From Vulcanimicrobiota bacterium (lineage in GTDB: Bacteria; Vulcanimicrobiota; JAJTBE01): DNA of 64,000 bases. The stretch covers positions 1 through 64,000 of the forward strand of contig JAIORV010000075.1 of the NCBI GenBank assembly GCA_021107945.1, read 5' to 3'. The notes below the pieces were generated by a model. That model was not told the DNA's origin. It did no database searches and saw only the letters and a program-made list of their open reading frames with translations. Positions 38,074 through 48,572 of this stretch are shown here, one piece after another; within the stretch, counting starts at the first letter, position 1; the number at the start of each line of letters is the position of its first letter. A program made the position numbers and the translations under genes.

Positions 38074-38991
38074 ATGAATAATAACGATAAAGTAATACAT
38101 ACGGAGCGTCTCACGAAATTATACGGGAAAAATGTGGGAATATGGGGGTTAGATCTGGAAGTCAAAAAGGGTGAAGTTTTCGGTTTCCTGGGTCCCAACG
38201 GGGCGGGTAAGACAACAACGATAAACATCCTCCTCGACCTTGTACGCCCGACAAGGGGCAAGGCGCTGGTTTTTGGAATGGACAGCCATAAAGAGGGGAA
38301 ATATATTCGCTCTCTTGTGGGCTACATACCGGGTCAGCCCGGATTCTATGAGGAGATGACCGGTAGGGCTTATCTGAATTTCTTTGCGGGTTTGAAAGGT
38401 TACAAATGCAGCAAGAAAATCGATCTGCTTGCCGAGCGGTTTTTTCAGATAAAGCTGGAAAGGAAAATAAAAGCATATTCCAGGGGGATGAAACAGCTTT
38501 TATATATTATCCAGGCATTTATGGGGGATCCCGATTTATATATTCTTGATGAGCCTACCTCGAATCTGGATCCTATAATGAAGAGGGCTTTTCAGGGACT
38601 TGTAGAGGAAGAGCATGGACAGGGAAAGACGGTTTTTCTGTCGTCACACAAGTTGGAAGAAGTGGAGAGACTTTGTGACAGGGTATGTATAATCAGGAAC
38701 GGTGAGATGGTCGCCTTGAATACTATAGAAGAAATCCAGGAAAAAATGAGAAAGATTATTGATGTTAAATTTGAAAGCCCCATACCCATTGAAAAGTTAA
38801 AAGTCGATGGCGTGACGAGTGTTAAAAGAATCGATGAATTATATACAATTGAAGTAACGGGCGAAATAAACCCGATCCTTGCAAGGCTATCGGAAATGCC
38901 CATCAGGAATTTCGATTATCATAAGATGAGCCTGGAGGAGATATTCCTGGAATATTTCGAGGAAAATGGGGAACCCAAAAAAGCCCACTGA
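38074..38991 (+). CDS. ABC-2 type transporter ATP-binding protein
   Basis: 305 aa; GFLGPNGAGKTTTINILLDL, AYSRGMKQLLYI, LYILDEPTSNLDP. Confidence 0.9.
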   Translation: MNNNDKVIHTERLTKLYGKNVGIWGLDLEVKKGEVFGFLGPNGAGKTTTINILLDLVRPTRGKALVFGMDSHKEGKYIRSLVGYIPGQPGFYEEMTGRAYLNFFAGLKGYKCSKKIDLLAERFFQIKLERKIKAYSRGMKQLLYIIQAFMGDPDLYILDEPTSNLDPIMKRAFQGLVEEEHGQGKTVFLSSHKLEEVERLCDRVCIIRNGEMVALNTIEEIQEKMRKIIDVKFESPIPIEKLKVDGVTSVKRIDELYTIEVTGEINPILARLSEMPIRNFDYHKMSLEEIFLEYFEENGEPKKAH

Positions 38992-39019
38992 TGGGCTCTT
39001 TGCCTGCCGGTTTCCCGGC
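38982..39019 (+). terminator. two tandem hairpins at the end of the ABC ATPase gene
   Basis: AGCCCA-CTGA-TGGGCT overlapping the TGA stop, then GCCGG-TTTC-CCGGC. Confidence 0.55.
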
Positions 39020-39110
39020 TAAACCTTCGTTTGGGGGTTATGTTCTCAATAAAAACAATTGTTAAAAGCTTTCGAATTCTACATCTTACGATATGCTAAC
39101 GTGAACTTAT

Positions 39111-39392
39111 TTAAGCCGCCACTTCAGCTTTGAGGTTGTTAAGCTTTTTCATTATCCTTGATTTCTTTCTTGCCGCTCTGTTTTTGTGAATGATGCCCTT
39201 GGTTGCAGCTTTATCTATAGCTATCACAGCTTTACCCACAATTACTTCAGCCTTTTCAGGATTTTTTTCTTCCAGAATAGCCAGGTTGGCTTTTTTGAAC
39301 ACTGTCTTTACTGCCGATTTGATAGCCACATTCCGAAGTCTTTTCTTGGCATTTATTAATATTCTTTTTTTAGCCTGTCTTGAGTTCGCCAA
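39111..39392 (-). CDS. rpsT: 30S ribosomal protein S20
   Basis: 93 aa; MANSRQAKKRILINAKKRLRNVAIKSAVKT...KGIIHKNRAARKKSRIMKKLN. Confidence 0.95.
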   Translation of the reverse strand: MANSRQAKKRILINAKKRLRNVAIKSAVKTVFKKANLAILEEKNPEKAEVIVGKAVIAIDKAATKGIIHKNRAARKKSRIMKKLNNLKAEVAA

Positions 39393-39510
39393 ATTCCGAT
39401 TCTCCTTTCCACGGGTTTAGGTTTACGATTTAAAAAATCGTCCAAATTCCCAAGTATTATGACATGTTCAGGTATTATAACATGTTTAATTATTCAGATC
39501 AAGTCTTTTC

Positions 39511-41310
39511 TTACACTTTTTTAATTTTAGCACTATTCTCGGTGACTTTGGATTGGTGAGCTTTCTCCATTTTTTTCAGGAATCTTCCCACACTCTTTTC
39601 CACCTCGACGACATTTGGTGATTTTAAAGCTTTACTTGCAAGTCTCTTTGCTTTTTGAATCTCAATTTTTCTTACAATATCCTTGACCTCGGGAATTCTG
39701 CCGACTCCCACGCTGAACCTTCTGAATCCCATTCCAAGTAGGATTGGAATTGCTTTAATGCTGGAAGCCATCTCTCCACAGATTGCGAATTCAATTCCCG
39801 ATTCTTTCACGCCGTCCCTTGAGATTTTCAACATTCTAAGAAGTGCAGGGTTCAGTGAATTATATATATCCAGTACATTTTCATTTTCCCTGTCAGCGGC
39901 GAGTACATATTGGGTCAGGTCGTTGGTTCCCACACTAAAGAAATCAATATATGGCGCTATGCGATCCGTCATTATGGCCGATGCCGGCGTCTCGATCATT
40001 ACACCGATAGGCATCTGTGTCCTGACCGGTTTTCCTTCCCTGACCAACTCCAACTCCATGCTCCTGACGATACCGATTATTTTTTGAATTTCATCGATAT
40101 TTGTGACCATTGGTATCAATATCCTGGCGTTTCCGGAAGCTCCTGCCTCAAGTATGGCTCTTAGCTGTAATTTTAAAAGATGTTGATTGTTCAGAAGGAA
40201 TCGAATGCCCCTGCTTCCCAGGTTAGGATTAGGCTCTTTGGGGTGTGTGAGGAATGGGAATGTTTTATCCGCTCCCAGATCCAGCAGGCGTATATTAACC
40301 GGCCGTGGACTCATGAACTCAAGAATTGTTTTGAAACTGTTTATGAATTCCTCACAACTCGGTGGTGATTGCCTGTCAATAATCAGGAATTCCGTTCTAA
40401 GCACGCCGACTCCCTCAGCTCCATACGTTTTCAATTTATTTAATTCGGACAATCGTCCTACATTTGCATAAATATAGACCTTTTCCCCGTCCAGGGTTTT
40501 GATCATACCTCCCGGCGAGTGTTTCTTCTCTTCCTGTTTCCTGGTCTCGGCTTCAGACTTTAACTTTTTGAATTTGTCGATCATTTTGGGGTCGGGGTCA
40601 AAGTATATATCCCCTGACAGACCGTCAACTATAGCAGTTTTCACATTTTGAGTCAGTTTGAGAAGCCCCTTAACTCCCACAATTGCCGGTATATCGAGAG
40701 ATCTTGCAATAATTGAGGCATGACTGTTTATTCCGCCTTTTTCAGTTACAATAGCAAATATCTTATCTCTGTCGAGTTGCGCCGCCTGGGATGGAAGCAA
40801 TTCTTTTGTAATAAGAATAACCGGTTCGGTAATGCTTTCGAGTCTGTCCGTCTTATCCTTTCCAAGCCCCCTGAGGATCCTGGCTCCCACATCCTTGACA
40901 TCTGTTATTCTCTGCCTGAGCGTCTTGTCCTCAATTTTTAGAAACTGTTGCTCCAATTCTGCAATCGTCTGTTTGAGTGCATCTTCCGCCAGCATTTTTT
41001 CATTAATAATCCTGTCCCGAACCTCATCAAGCAAAATGGGATCATCAAGAATGAGGGACTGTGCCTCAAAAATCATTTCTTCACGTACGCCAATATTGAT
41101 GCGCACGTCTTCTCTCAATTCATACAGTTCATCTCCGGCCGTTTTCACGGCCTGCGTAAACTCCTTTAATTCTCTCCCCTGATCAAATTCCTTCGGAGAA
41201 CCGGATGTAATCCCGACTTCAGGTGATTCAAGGAAAAAAACATTTCCACAAGCAACGCCGGTGGATGAAACTACTCCTGACAGCATATTAACCCTCCCGG
41301 GCAACTTCAT
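39511..41310 (-). CDS. ptsI: phosphoenolpyruvate-protein phosphotransferase (PTS enzyme I)
   Basis: 599 aa; EKGGINSHASIIARSLDIPAIVG, LDLGADKTFP, FSVGTNDLTQYVLAADREN. Confidence 0.95.
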   Translation of the reverse strand: MKLPGRVNMLSGVVSSTGVACGNVFFLESPEVGITSGSPKEFDQGRELKEFTQAVKTAGDELYELREDVRINIGVREEMIFEAQSLILDDPILLDEVRDRIINEKMLAEDALKQTIAELEQQFLKIEDKTLRQRITDVKDVGARILRGLGKDKTDRLESITEPVILITKELLPSQAAQLDRDKIFAIVTEKGGINSHASIIARSLDIPAIVGVKGLLKLTQNVKTAIVDGLSGDIYFDPDPKMIDKFKKLKSEAETRKQEEKKHSPGGMIKTLDGEKVYIYANVGRLSELNKLKTYGAEGVGVLRTEFLIIDRQSPPSCEEFINSFKTILEFMSPRPVNIRLLDLGADKTFPFLTHPKEPNPNLGSRGIRFLLNNQHLLKLQLRAILEAGASGNARILIPMVTNIDEIQKIIGIVRSMELELVREGKPVRTQMPIGVMIETPASAIMTDRIAPYIDFFSVGTNDLTQYVLAADRENENVLDIYNSLNPALLRMLKISRDGVKESGIEFAICGEMASSIKAIPILLGMGFRRFSVGVGRIPEVKDIVRKIEIQKAKRLASKALKSPNVVEVEKSVGRFLKKMEKAHQSKVTENSAKIKKV

Positions 41311-41563
41311 TTTTAATGAATGATATTAACTGAGAAAGGACTTCTTCTTCTTCTTCATTGCCTTCCACACTGACAGTCATTTTGGCTCCCCCGGCTATGC
41401 CCAGTCGTAAAAGACTTATAAGACTGTCGGCTCGACCTGTTTTACCGTTATGACTGAACATGATTTTATAATCCGGTAGTGAGCGGACTTTTTTTACAAT
41501 AAGAGCGGCAGGTCGTGAATGAATTCCTATTTTAAAATCTATTGTAAGTTCTCTTGAAATCAT
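41288..41563 (-). CDS. ptsH: phosphocarrier protein HPr
   Basis: 91 aa; FKIGIHSRPAALIVKK (phospho-His) and GRADSLISLLRLGIAGG; overlaps ptsI start. Confidence 0.9.
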   Translation of the reverse strand: MISRELTIDFKIGIHSRPAALIVKKVRSLPDYKIMFSHNGKTGRADSLISLLRLGIAGGAKMTVSVEGNEEEEEVLSQLISFIKNEVAREG

Positions 41564-41567
41564 TTGT

Positions 41568-43652
41568 TTATTGAGATTTCGCCTCCTCTTCTATTTTATT
41601 AATTCTCTCCTCATATTTTTTACGAAGTTTCTTGTAATTTTTCTCTGATATTCCTCCCCTGTTGAAACTCTCTTCAAGCTCCTTCAACAATTCTAAATAT
41701 TTCTTCTTTTGCTCTTCATAATGATTCCCGGGCTGTTTTTTTCTCATGACGGCTTCTTGTATTTCTCTTTCAATCTGACGCCTTATTTCAAGGAGCCTGG
41801 CCTCATCTTCTGCAGTCCTTTCAGGAAATTTTTCTTCATCAATCCCGGCGGATTCATCAAGGGTTGGGAAAACCGGCCTCTCCCTTTCAGTCTTCTCCAG
41901 TGGACTCATAATTTTTGTTTCGCCTGCAAAACCATCTTTTTTGAGCCCCTGTGTGTCGCTTGCCTTTTTTTTACTTTTCACCTTGAATGAGGATATGTCC
42001 AGCTCAATTCTCTCTGGCATTTTCTTCTTTCTTGTCGGGGGTTTTGTTATCCTGACATTAACAAATTCTCTCTTCTGTGGCGGAGCGGACCGGGAGTTTT
42101 GATCTTTTTCCTCGTTTTCCGCAACTGTCGGAATATATTTCTTCAATTCCTCCTCAAGGCTCAATTCCATGGTTTCACCCTTCGACCTTGATCTTTCCGC
42201 CTCCTGATTTTTCATGCTTTCCTGAAAAAGTTTTGTACTTTCCGCCTTTGTATATTCAGGAAGTACCGTTGTTGAGGGTTTTTCCAGGTCGGCGGTAACC
42301 TCTGGAGTCATTGGCCGGGTCTTGTCGCCAGGAATCGCAGATTTAAGAGATTCGATTTCATTTTCTATTTTTTTCTTTTTCTTGACATAATCATATTTAC
42401 CTATCCTATTTGAGAGTAACATCATCTTCAGTTCTTCAAGTTCTCTCATCTTTGATTCAACAGAAATGATTTTCTTTTTGACTCTTGATTCCTTGTGCGC
42501 CAGCGCTGTTTTGGAAAGCTCCTGACGTTTGATTTGTGTCCTTTTCTCCTCAAGAGTCTTCTTCTTTTCTTCAAGAGTTGTCTTTCGCTTTTCAATCTCA
42601 GAATCAATTTCTTGTTGCTCCACCATCAACTGCCATCTTTTTGCATCAATGGAAAATCTATCGACATTTGAATGAACAACCTTGATATGTCCCTCTCTCA
42701 GAGCAACAAAATCTATATCATCCCTGTCATTAAAAATAGTCTGGTATTCAATTCCGAGTCCGTCCAGGGCGGATAAATCCACTTCCTGGATAACAGAATT
42801 ATCATATCGCTTGAATAAATAATTCGGCTCCATGCGGGACTTGAATGCAAGGAAATGTTTGCCAATGTGTAATGGGGTGAATTTGTTTTCCACTGTTAAT
42901 CTGAATTTGTCAGATTCGATATTACTGACCAGTAACTCACGCTGTTCTTTTTTCTGGGGCGAATCAATCAGACTTGAACCGAAATTATTTATGAAAAGGA
43001 TCCATTCCGTGAGTCCTTCCAATACGAATTGATCATAGATGGATTGCTCTCTGACATTTGCAACCGAGAATTTGGTTTCCATTCCCCTGAAAACCTTCTG
43101 AGCTTCTCCCCATATGGCAAAGTAAAAATCAGGAGAAATACTCCATGAGAATGCATGAGGGATTTTTCTATCAACGGGAAACTTATAAAAAATAACCTGT
43201 CTGCCCGATTGCACATCGTAAAAGATTAGCTCATGAACTACCTGCCCCATCTCACTCCTTGCAGTTGACGAAGAGAGTATCTTGAATAATTTTTCGGAGA
43301 GTTTTCTCTTGTATGTCACCTTTTCGATACAAAGGCGCTCTCCTGTGCGATCAACTATTACTTTGGGTAAAAGTGAATTTTCATTTTTTAAAGCTTCACT
43401 TTTAAATGCGGGTATCAGGTACTCTTTTTCCTCGGGCTTTGTCGGGTAAACCAAAAGTCCCTCTTCTGCCTTGATAAAAACAATCCCGTTATTTCCAACT
43501 CCAATAATCTCAAAATTGGAATAGTCTATTGTTCTTTGCCAGATTTCACGATAATCCCTCAAAAGGGAAATTTCTCTCCCCTCCAGACCGAGGAGATACC
43601 TTGAATTCTCACTACCAAAAAAAGTCTTCCTCATATATATCAATACCACCAA
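41568..43652 (-). CDS. large hypothetical protein: beta-rich N-terminal half, coiled-coil charged C-terminal half
   Basis: 694 aa; heptad-like EEKKKTLEEKRTQIKRQELSKTALAHKE; adjacent to ptsH. Confidence 0.7.
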   Translation of the reverse strand: MVVLIYMRKTFFGSENSRYLLGLEGREISLLRDYREIWQRTIDYSNFEIIGVGNNGIVFIKAEEGLLVYPTKPEEKEYLIPAFKSEALKNENSLLPKVIVDRTGERLCIEKVTYKRKLSEKLFKILSSSTARSEMGQVVHELIFYDVQSGRQVIFYKFPVDRKIPHAFSWSISPDFYFAIWGEAQKVFRGMETKFSVANVREQSIYDQFVLEGLTEWILFINNFGSSLIDSPQKKEQRELLVSNIESDKFRLTVENKFTPLHIGKHFLAFKSRMEPNYLFKRYDNSVIQEVDLSALDGLGIEYQTIFNDRDDIDFVALREGHIKVVHSNVDRFSIDAKRWQLMVEQQEIDSEIEKRKTTLEEKKKTLEEKRTQIKRQELSKTALAHKESRVKKKIISVESKMRELEELKMMLLSNRIGKYDYVKKKKKIENEIESLKSAIPGDKTRPMTPEVTADLEKPSTTVLPEYTKAESTKLFQESMKNQEAERSRSKGETMELSLEEELKKYIPTVAENEEKDQNSRSAPPQKREFVNVRITKPPTRKKKMPERIELDISSFKVKSKKKASDTQGLKKDGFAGETKIMSPLEKTERERPVFPTLDESAGIDEEKFPERTAEDEARLLEIRRQIEREIQEAVMRKKQPGNHYEEQKKKYLELLKELEESFNRGGISEKNYKKLRKKYEERINKIEEEAKSQ

Positions 43653-43712
43653 TATTTATTAAAATAACTTTTCTATAAATGAAGAAGTCTTCCTGCATGA
43701 GGGAGGTTAAGA

Positions 43713-43766
43713 GGGAAAAGGGAAAAGGGAAAAGGGAAAAGGGAAGAGGGAAGAGGGAAGAGGGAG
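43713..43766 (+). repeat. 7-bp tandem repeat (GGGAAAA)4(GGGAAGA)3; G-quadruplex-type
   Basis: Directly visible tandem G3-N4 units. Confidence 0.95.
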
Positions 43767-44004
43767 GTTGGATGACGGATGTCAGAGGACGGATCTCGTT
43801 TCCCGATTCTCGCTTCCCATATCTTACTTCTATCTATCACAGAATGCATAGAGGACACAGAATTATCGGTGTTTTTTATTTATTATCCTCTGCGGACTCT
43901 GCGCTCTCTGCGTTGAAAAACCACCTGTTCGATAGTTTCGAGTGGGGATAACGATGTCAAAATCAGGGATAAATGTCATGAATGAATAGTATCAAAGGTT
44001 GGGT

Positions 44005-44232
44005 TTACTTCCTGGAAGTTACTGCTCCCGTATCGGAATCCACAACCAGGACTACCTGGATATATGGAGACATCGGACCCATGAGGGCGGGACCCACGCT
44101 GGATAAAAAGTCCGTGTTATGACTTATATAGTCTTTCAATGTAAATACTTCTCCTTTTGTCGGTTCTTTATTTCTATCATCTGCTTCCATTGATGTAGCT
44201 TTCCTTTTATTACAGAATGTTTTAAAAATCAC
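44005..44232 (-). CDS. small hypothetical protein
   Basis: 75-aa ORF, start possibly internal (MEADDRNKEPTKG); no family recognised. Confidence 0.4.
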   Translation of the reverse strand: MIFKTFCNKRKATSMEADDRNKEPTKGEVFTLKDYISHNTDFLSSVGPALMGPMSPYIQVVLVVDSDTGAVTSRK

Positions 44233-44359
44233 TTTTCAACTCTCATATCATGTTATATGATTTTAAGCATGAATCCAATAGATAAAATGTTAACTATTGT
44301 TAAGTAATTATTAACAGTCGAACTAAAATGAAAAAAACACGGTTATAAAAGTATCCTTC

Positions 44360-44929
44360 CTATTCCGTCGTTAGCCTTCTTCTTGATGTTATATCGTTAA
44401 TAAAATTATTGACAATATAATTAATTGTATTGCGTTCTATTGACAACTGTCTGAATCCCAATCTTGATTCTATTGCCTCTCTCCAGTACTTGTCTCTCTG
44501 GGGATCTTCCGATTCATATATATGCTCATAGACAACATCTTTTATCCCTGCGACGGCCAGTTGTTTTGTACATGTATAACAGGGCATGAGGGTTACATAC
44601 AAAGTCGCTCCCTCCACACTTATTCCTTTTTTTGCCGCCTGCGCAAGGAGATTGGCCTCCGCATGTGAAGCACGGCAATAATCATATTTCCCCTGTTTTT
44701 TCTTCCCCAGGGATCTCTTGAAGCATTGATCCTCATCAAGACAATGCTTATCATCGGGCATGGAACCGTTATATCCTGTCGCCAGGATCTGTCTGTCAAG
44801 GACAAGTATCGCCCCTACGGGACGGGACAGGCAAGTTGACCTTGAAGCTGCCACTTTCGCCAGGAACATGAAATACTCATCCCAACCGGGACGTTTACTT
44901 ATCTTATGCTTTTTTGCCGGCTTTTCCAT
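44360..44929 (-). CDS. dCMP deaminase family (ComEB-like)
   Basis: 189 aa; ASHAEANLLAQAAKKG and TLMPCYTCTKQLAVAGI zinc-binding motifs. Confidence 0.88.
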   Translation of the reverse strand: MEKPAKKHKISKRPGWDEYFMFLAKVAASRSTCLSRPVGAILVLDRQILATGYNGSMPDDKHCLDEDQCFKRSLGKKKQGKYDYCRASHAEANLLAQAAKKGISVEGATLYVTLMPCYTCTKQLAVAGIKDVVYEHIYESEDPQRDKYWREAIESRLGFRQLSIERNTINYIVNNFINDITSRRRLTTE

Positions 44930-45322
44930 ATATTTATCACTACCTCCGTATTTGATAATATGTCTTGTTTTTTTATATATATATCATTATCCTTCCATTG
45001 GGAAGAAAAAGGATGACGGAGAACGGATCCCGTTTCCCATTTCCAACTTCCCACTTCCCACATCAATTTTGTAGGTATCACCGTTTTAACCATCTATTCT
45101 CTGCGCCCTCTGCGCTCTCCGCGGTGAATTTAAAAGCATTATCCGGGTTGAATGCTTACTTTCATCATTACAAAAGTTTATTATATATACATTCATATTA
45201 AGGTATGTTGAAGGAAAAATTTCAAATTCAATAAATATATCATAGAACCTGAGATACTGTTTTCCGGTCTGTATATCTGAATAATTCCGGCAAACAAATT
45301 TAAATAAGAATATGTAACAATT

Positions 45323-46132
45323 ATGAAAAATCTTTTCTTTCTCAACTATATAGAGGCATTAGGCGCAGCAGTATTAGGCTGCCTTACATATATCGGCGGA
45401 ATTATCCTATTACTGTTGGACAGTGTAAAATGGATTATTCGGGGTATTCTTCAGTTCAACCTCAGAATCAGACTCTTTATCGAACAGGCGGCGGTTCTGG
45501 GAGTCAACTCCTTTTCGATAGTTACTATAACCACATGTTTTACAGGCGCGGTTATTTCACTTCAACTGGCGGAGATGGCGGTTCGTTATGGAGCGGGAAG
45601 ATTCGTCGGCGGTGGTGTTGCAATATCAATGGCAAGGGAATTGGCTCCTATGCTCACAGCTATTGTTGTGGCAGGACGAGCGGGATCGGCAATCACAGCG
45701 GAGATAGGCTCAATGAGAGTCACGGAACAGATTGATGCCCTCAAGGCGATGGCGACAAGTCCCGTGAAGTATCTTGTTGTCCCAAGGCTCCTTGCCTGCT
45801 CTGCGTTACTCCCGATGTTATGCCTTTTTTCCATGTTTGCCGGAGTGTTGGGAGGAGCGGTGGTTGCCCATTTTATAGCGGGAGTAAGATTTGACGCATA
45901 TTTTGATTCCATCAGGAATATGATGGCTATGAAGGATATCTATAAAGGACTTTTCAAATCATTTATATTTGCTATTGAAATTGCGATGATCAGTTGCTAT
46001 CAGGGACTTAATACAGAGGGTGGAGCGGCAGGAGTCGGAAAAGCCACTACAGGCTCTGTTGTTTATTCGATGCTGACAGTTTTCATAACAAACTTCATGC
46101 TCACTGCACTTATGTTTCCAATAGGGCAATAG
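45323..46132 (+). CDS. mlaE: MlaE family ABC transporter permease
   Basis: 269 aa; MARELAPMLTAIVVAGRAGSAITAEIGSMRVTEQIDALKAM. Confidence 0.93.
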   Translation: MKNLFFLNYIEALGAAVLGCLTYIGGIILLLLDSVKWIIRGILQFNLRIRLFIEQAAVLGVNSFSIVTITTCFTGAVISLQLAEMAVRYGAGRFVGGGVAISMARELAPMLTAIVVAGRAGSAITAEIGSMRVTEQIDALKAMATSPVKYLVVPRLLACSALLPMLCLFSMFAGVLGGAVVAHFIAGVRFDAYFDSIRNMMAMKDIYKGLFKSFIFAIEIAMISCYQGLNTEGGAAGVGKATTGSVVYSMLTVFITNFMLTALMFPIGQ

Positions 46133-46159
46133 TTTCAAAGAGGAAATGAAATTAGATTA

Positions 46160-46981
46160 ATGCTAGGTTTTTTAAATAAATCGAAAAAGAATAATAAGGA
46201 TTCGAAAGAGAGCAAGGAATCCATTGATGATAATGTCAAAATTGCCATCAGGGATCTTACTGTTATTCTTGGGAACAGGAAAATTCTTGACAAGACAAGT
46301 CTTGATATACATACGGGAAAGACCGTTGCGGTAATGGGTCTTTCCGGGATGGGTAAATCGACTCTCCTGCGCTCTATAATTCGTCTCCTGGAGCCTGAGG
46401 GCGGGCAGATATTCTTTGAAGGAAAAGACATTCTTCAGATGAACCAACATAAGTTGGATGAAACTCTGAAAAATATAGGTATGGTATTCCAGAAGGGCGC
46501 CCTTTTTGATTCTATGACTATAGCGGAGAATGTAGGGTTCGGCTTGAAGGAACATACTACGATGAAGCCAAAGGAAATATTGGAGAAAGTTTCCAAGACA
46601 TTAGAGATAGTTGATCTTGCGGGCAGGGAAGATAATATGCCTTCAGAGCTTTCCGGTGGTATGCAGAAGAGGGCAAGTCTGGCAAGAGCAATATGTTACA
46701 ATCCCGAGGTTGTGCTATATGACGAGCCGACCACCGGGCTGGATCCGATAATATGTAATGTTATCAACAAATTGATTATGGATATGCAAAAGCGTTTTAA
46801 GGTAACATCAGTCGTTGTTACACATGACCTGGAATCTGCAAGAATGGTTGCCGATGAGATAATGATGCTTCATGAGGGTAAGATTATCGAAAGGGGCTCA
46901 CCCGATAATTTCTTCAACTCAACAAATCCCATCATACAACAATTTGTAAAAGGCTCATCGGAAGGACCGATAAAGGTTTAA
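46160..46981 (+). CDS. mlaF: MlaF family ABC transporter ATP-binding protein
   Basis: 273 aa; GLSGMGKSTLLRSI, ELSGGMQKRASLARAI, LYDEPTTGLDP. Confidence 0.92.
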   Translation: MLGFLNKSKKNNKDSKESKESIDDNVKIAIRDLTVILGNRKILDKTSLDIHTGKTVAVMGLSGMGKSTLLRSIIRLLEPEGGQIFFEGKDILQMNQHKLDETLKNIGMVFQKGALFDSMTIAENVGFGLKEHTTMKPKEILEKVSKTLEIVDLAGREDNMPSELSGGMQKRASLARAICYNPEVVLYDEPTTGLDPIICNVINKLIMDMQKRFKVTSVVVTHDLESARMVADEIMMLHEGKIIERGSPDNFFNSTNPIIQQFVKGSSEGPIKV

Positions 46982-47001
46982 TTGCGGGGGAGGAGCAAGG
47001 T

Positions 47002-48555
47002 ATGAAAAACAGATCGTCAAATGAACTTAAAGTGGGTATTATTACAATAGTATTCATTGTCGTTTTATATATTGCACTACAACAGATGGGTGTGGTGGGA
47101 AAAAAAGAGGGCAAGACATTTGTAGTTCAATTCAGTCGTATCGGCGGAATTACCGAGGGAGCGAGCGTTCGATATGCAGGAATGGAAATCGGAAAGGTCA
47201 AGGAGATTGATATCAAGTCCGCCCCCCTGTATACGTGGAACGACAGGAAGCACAAATTCGAACTTCAATATGGTGCAGACGGAAAGCCCAAGAAAGTTGA
47301 CCAGGCGCTCATTACGATAATGATAACCCGTAAAGGCGTATTCAAGAATGACCTGCCGATATTCACGGACAAGACAGAAATTATGATTTCCCAGTCGCTG
47401 ATGGGTGACAAATGGATAGAAATTCGTCCACAGACGGGAACACCCATCAGACCGGGGCAGATTATCCTGGGACATCCGCCGACCACCGTCGAGGATTTCA
47501 TAGCGAAGGCCGAGGAAGCAATCGAGAAGCTTGAAACGGCTGTTGATTCCTTCAACAAGGTTCTTGGCGACCCTCAAATCCAGAAGGATATCAAGTTAAG
47601 TCTTGAGAATTTCAAGGACCTCACAGCTAACCTGAAAGACGCTTCTTCATCTGCCAAGGAAGGAATTGAACGGATTTCAAACAGGCTGAATACGGTAACG
47701 CTAAATGTTAACAGAGTGATAAATAATGTTGACGGACTGGTAAGCAATGTTGACAGGCAAGTAACTGTAAGCGGAAGAAACCTTGAGAGTCTCACAGGAA
47801 CCCTGAACAGAATGGCCGTTACAAACGAGACTGATATAAGATTACTGGTGAAGAACCTCGTCACCACTTCAAAAAGTCTGAAAAACACCTTGAAAGTCGT
47901 TGAGGAGCTTGTCTCCAGGAAAGAATTCAGCGAGGATATTCTGGATACTCTTCACAATATCAAGGCTGCCAGTGAAGAAGTAGTGGGCATTGCTTCAGAT
48001 ATTCGCGCAGTGACATCCGACGGTCAGATTCGAGAAGATTTGAAGACTGCGGTTCATGAAGCAAAGGAAGCTGTTACGGGAGCAAATCAACTTATCAAGG
48101 GTGTGAATGGTTTTCTGGGCATAAAAAGTAAAGACGGCTCATCAATCAAAATGAAAAAATTAATTGAATTAAACGCCGAGGCGGAGTGGAATGATAAAAA
48201 CGGTCGTGTTTCTCCGAATGTCAATGCAATTTTACTCCCGGAGCACAGGGGCTCTGTGAAATTTGGAGTTGACAGCATCGGGTATAATAATCTCTGGAAC
48301 CTTCAATATCGTATGGGAACCGGCGTTGTAAAGCCCAGGGTCGGACTTGTCCGATCACAGTTCGGAATAGGCACTGACCTGGACCTGGGAAAGAGCCTGG
48401 ATCTATTTATTGACGCTTACAATCCCAGAGATGTCAATGTGGATGTTACAGGCAGGATTATGTTAATGAAAGACTTTTACCTCCTTGGCGGAGTGAGGGA
48501 CGTATTTGACAAGAAGAATAAGCATACTATATTTGGAGCCGGGAAGAGGTTTTAA
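47002..48555 (+). CDS. mlaD: MCE/MlaD family protein with long C-terminal extension
   Basis: 517 aa; TM then FVVQFSRIGGITEGASVRYAGMEIGKVKEI; coiled-coil and beta-rich C-terminus. Confidence 0.88.
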   Translation: MKNRSSNELKVGIITIVFIVVLYIALQQMGVVGKKEGKTFVVQFSRIGGITEGASVRYAGMEIGKVKEIDIKSAPLYTWNDRKHKFELQYGADGKPKKVDQALITIMITRKGVFKNDLPIFTDKTEIMISQSLMGDKWIEIRPQTGTPIRPGQIILGHPPTTVEDFIAKAEEAIEKLETAVDSFNKVLGDPQIQKDIKLSLENFKDLTANLKDASSSAKEGIERISNRLNTVTLNVNRVINNVDGLVSNVDRQVTVSGRNLESLTGTLNRMAVTNETDIRLLVKNLVTTSKSLKNTLKVVEELVSRKEFSEDILDTLHNIKAASEEVVGIASDIRAVTSDGQIREDLKTAVHEAKEAVTGANQLIKGVNGFLGIKSKDGSSIKMKKLIELNAEAEWNDKNGRVSPNVNAILLPEHRGSVKFGVDSIGYNNLWNLQYRMGTGVVKPRVGLVRSQFGIGTDLDLGKSLDLFIDAYNPRDVNVDVTGRIMLMKDFYLLGGVRDVFDKKNKHTIFGAGKRF

Positions 48556-48572
48556 GATGAGGGGGCAGCGAC

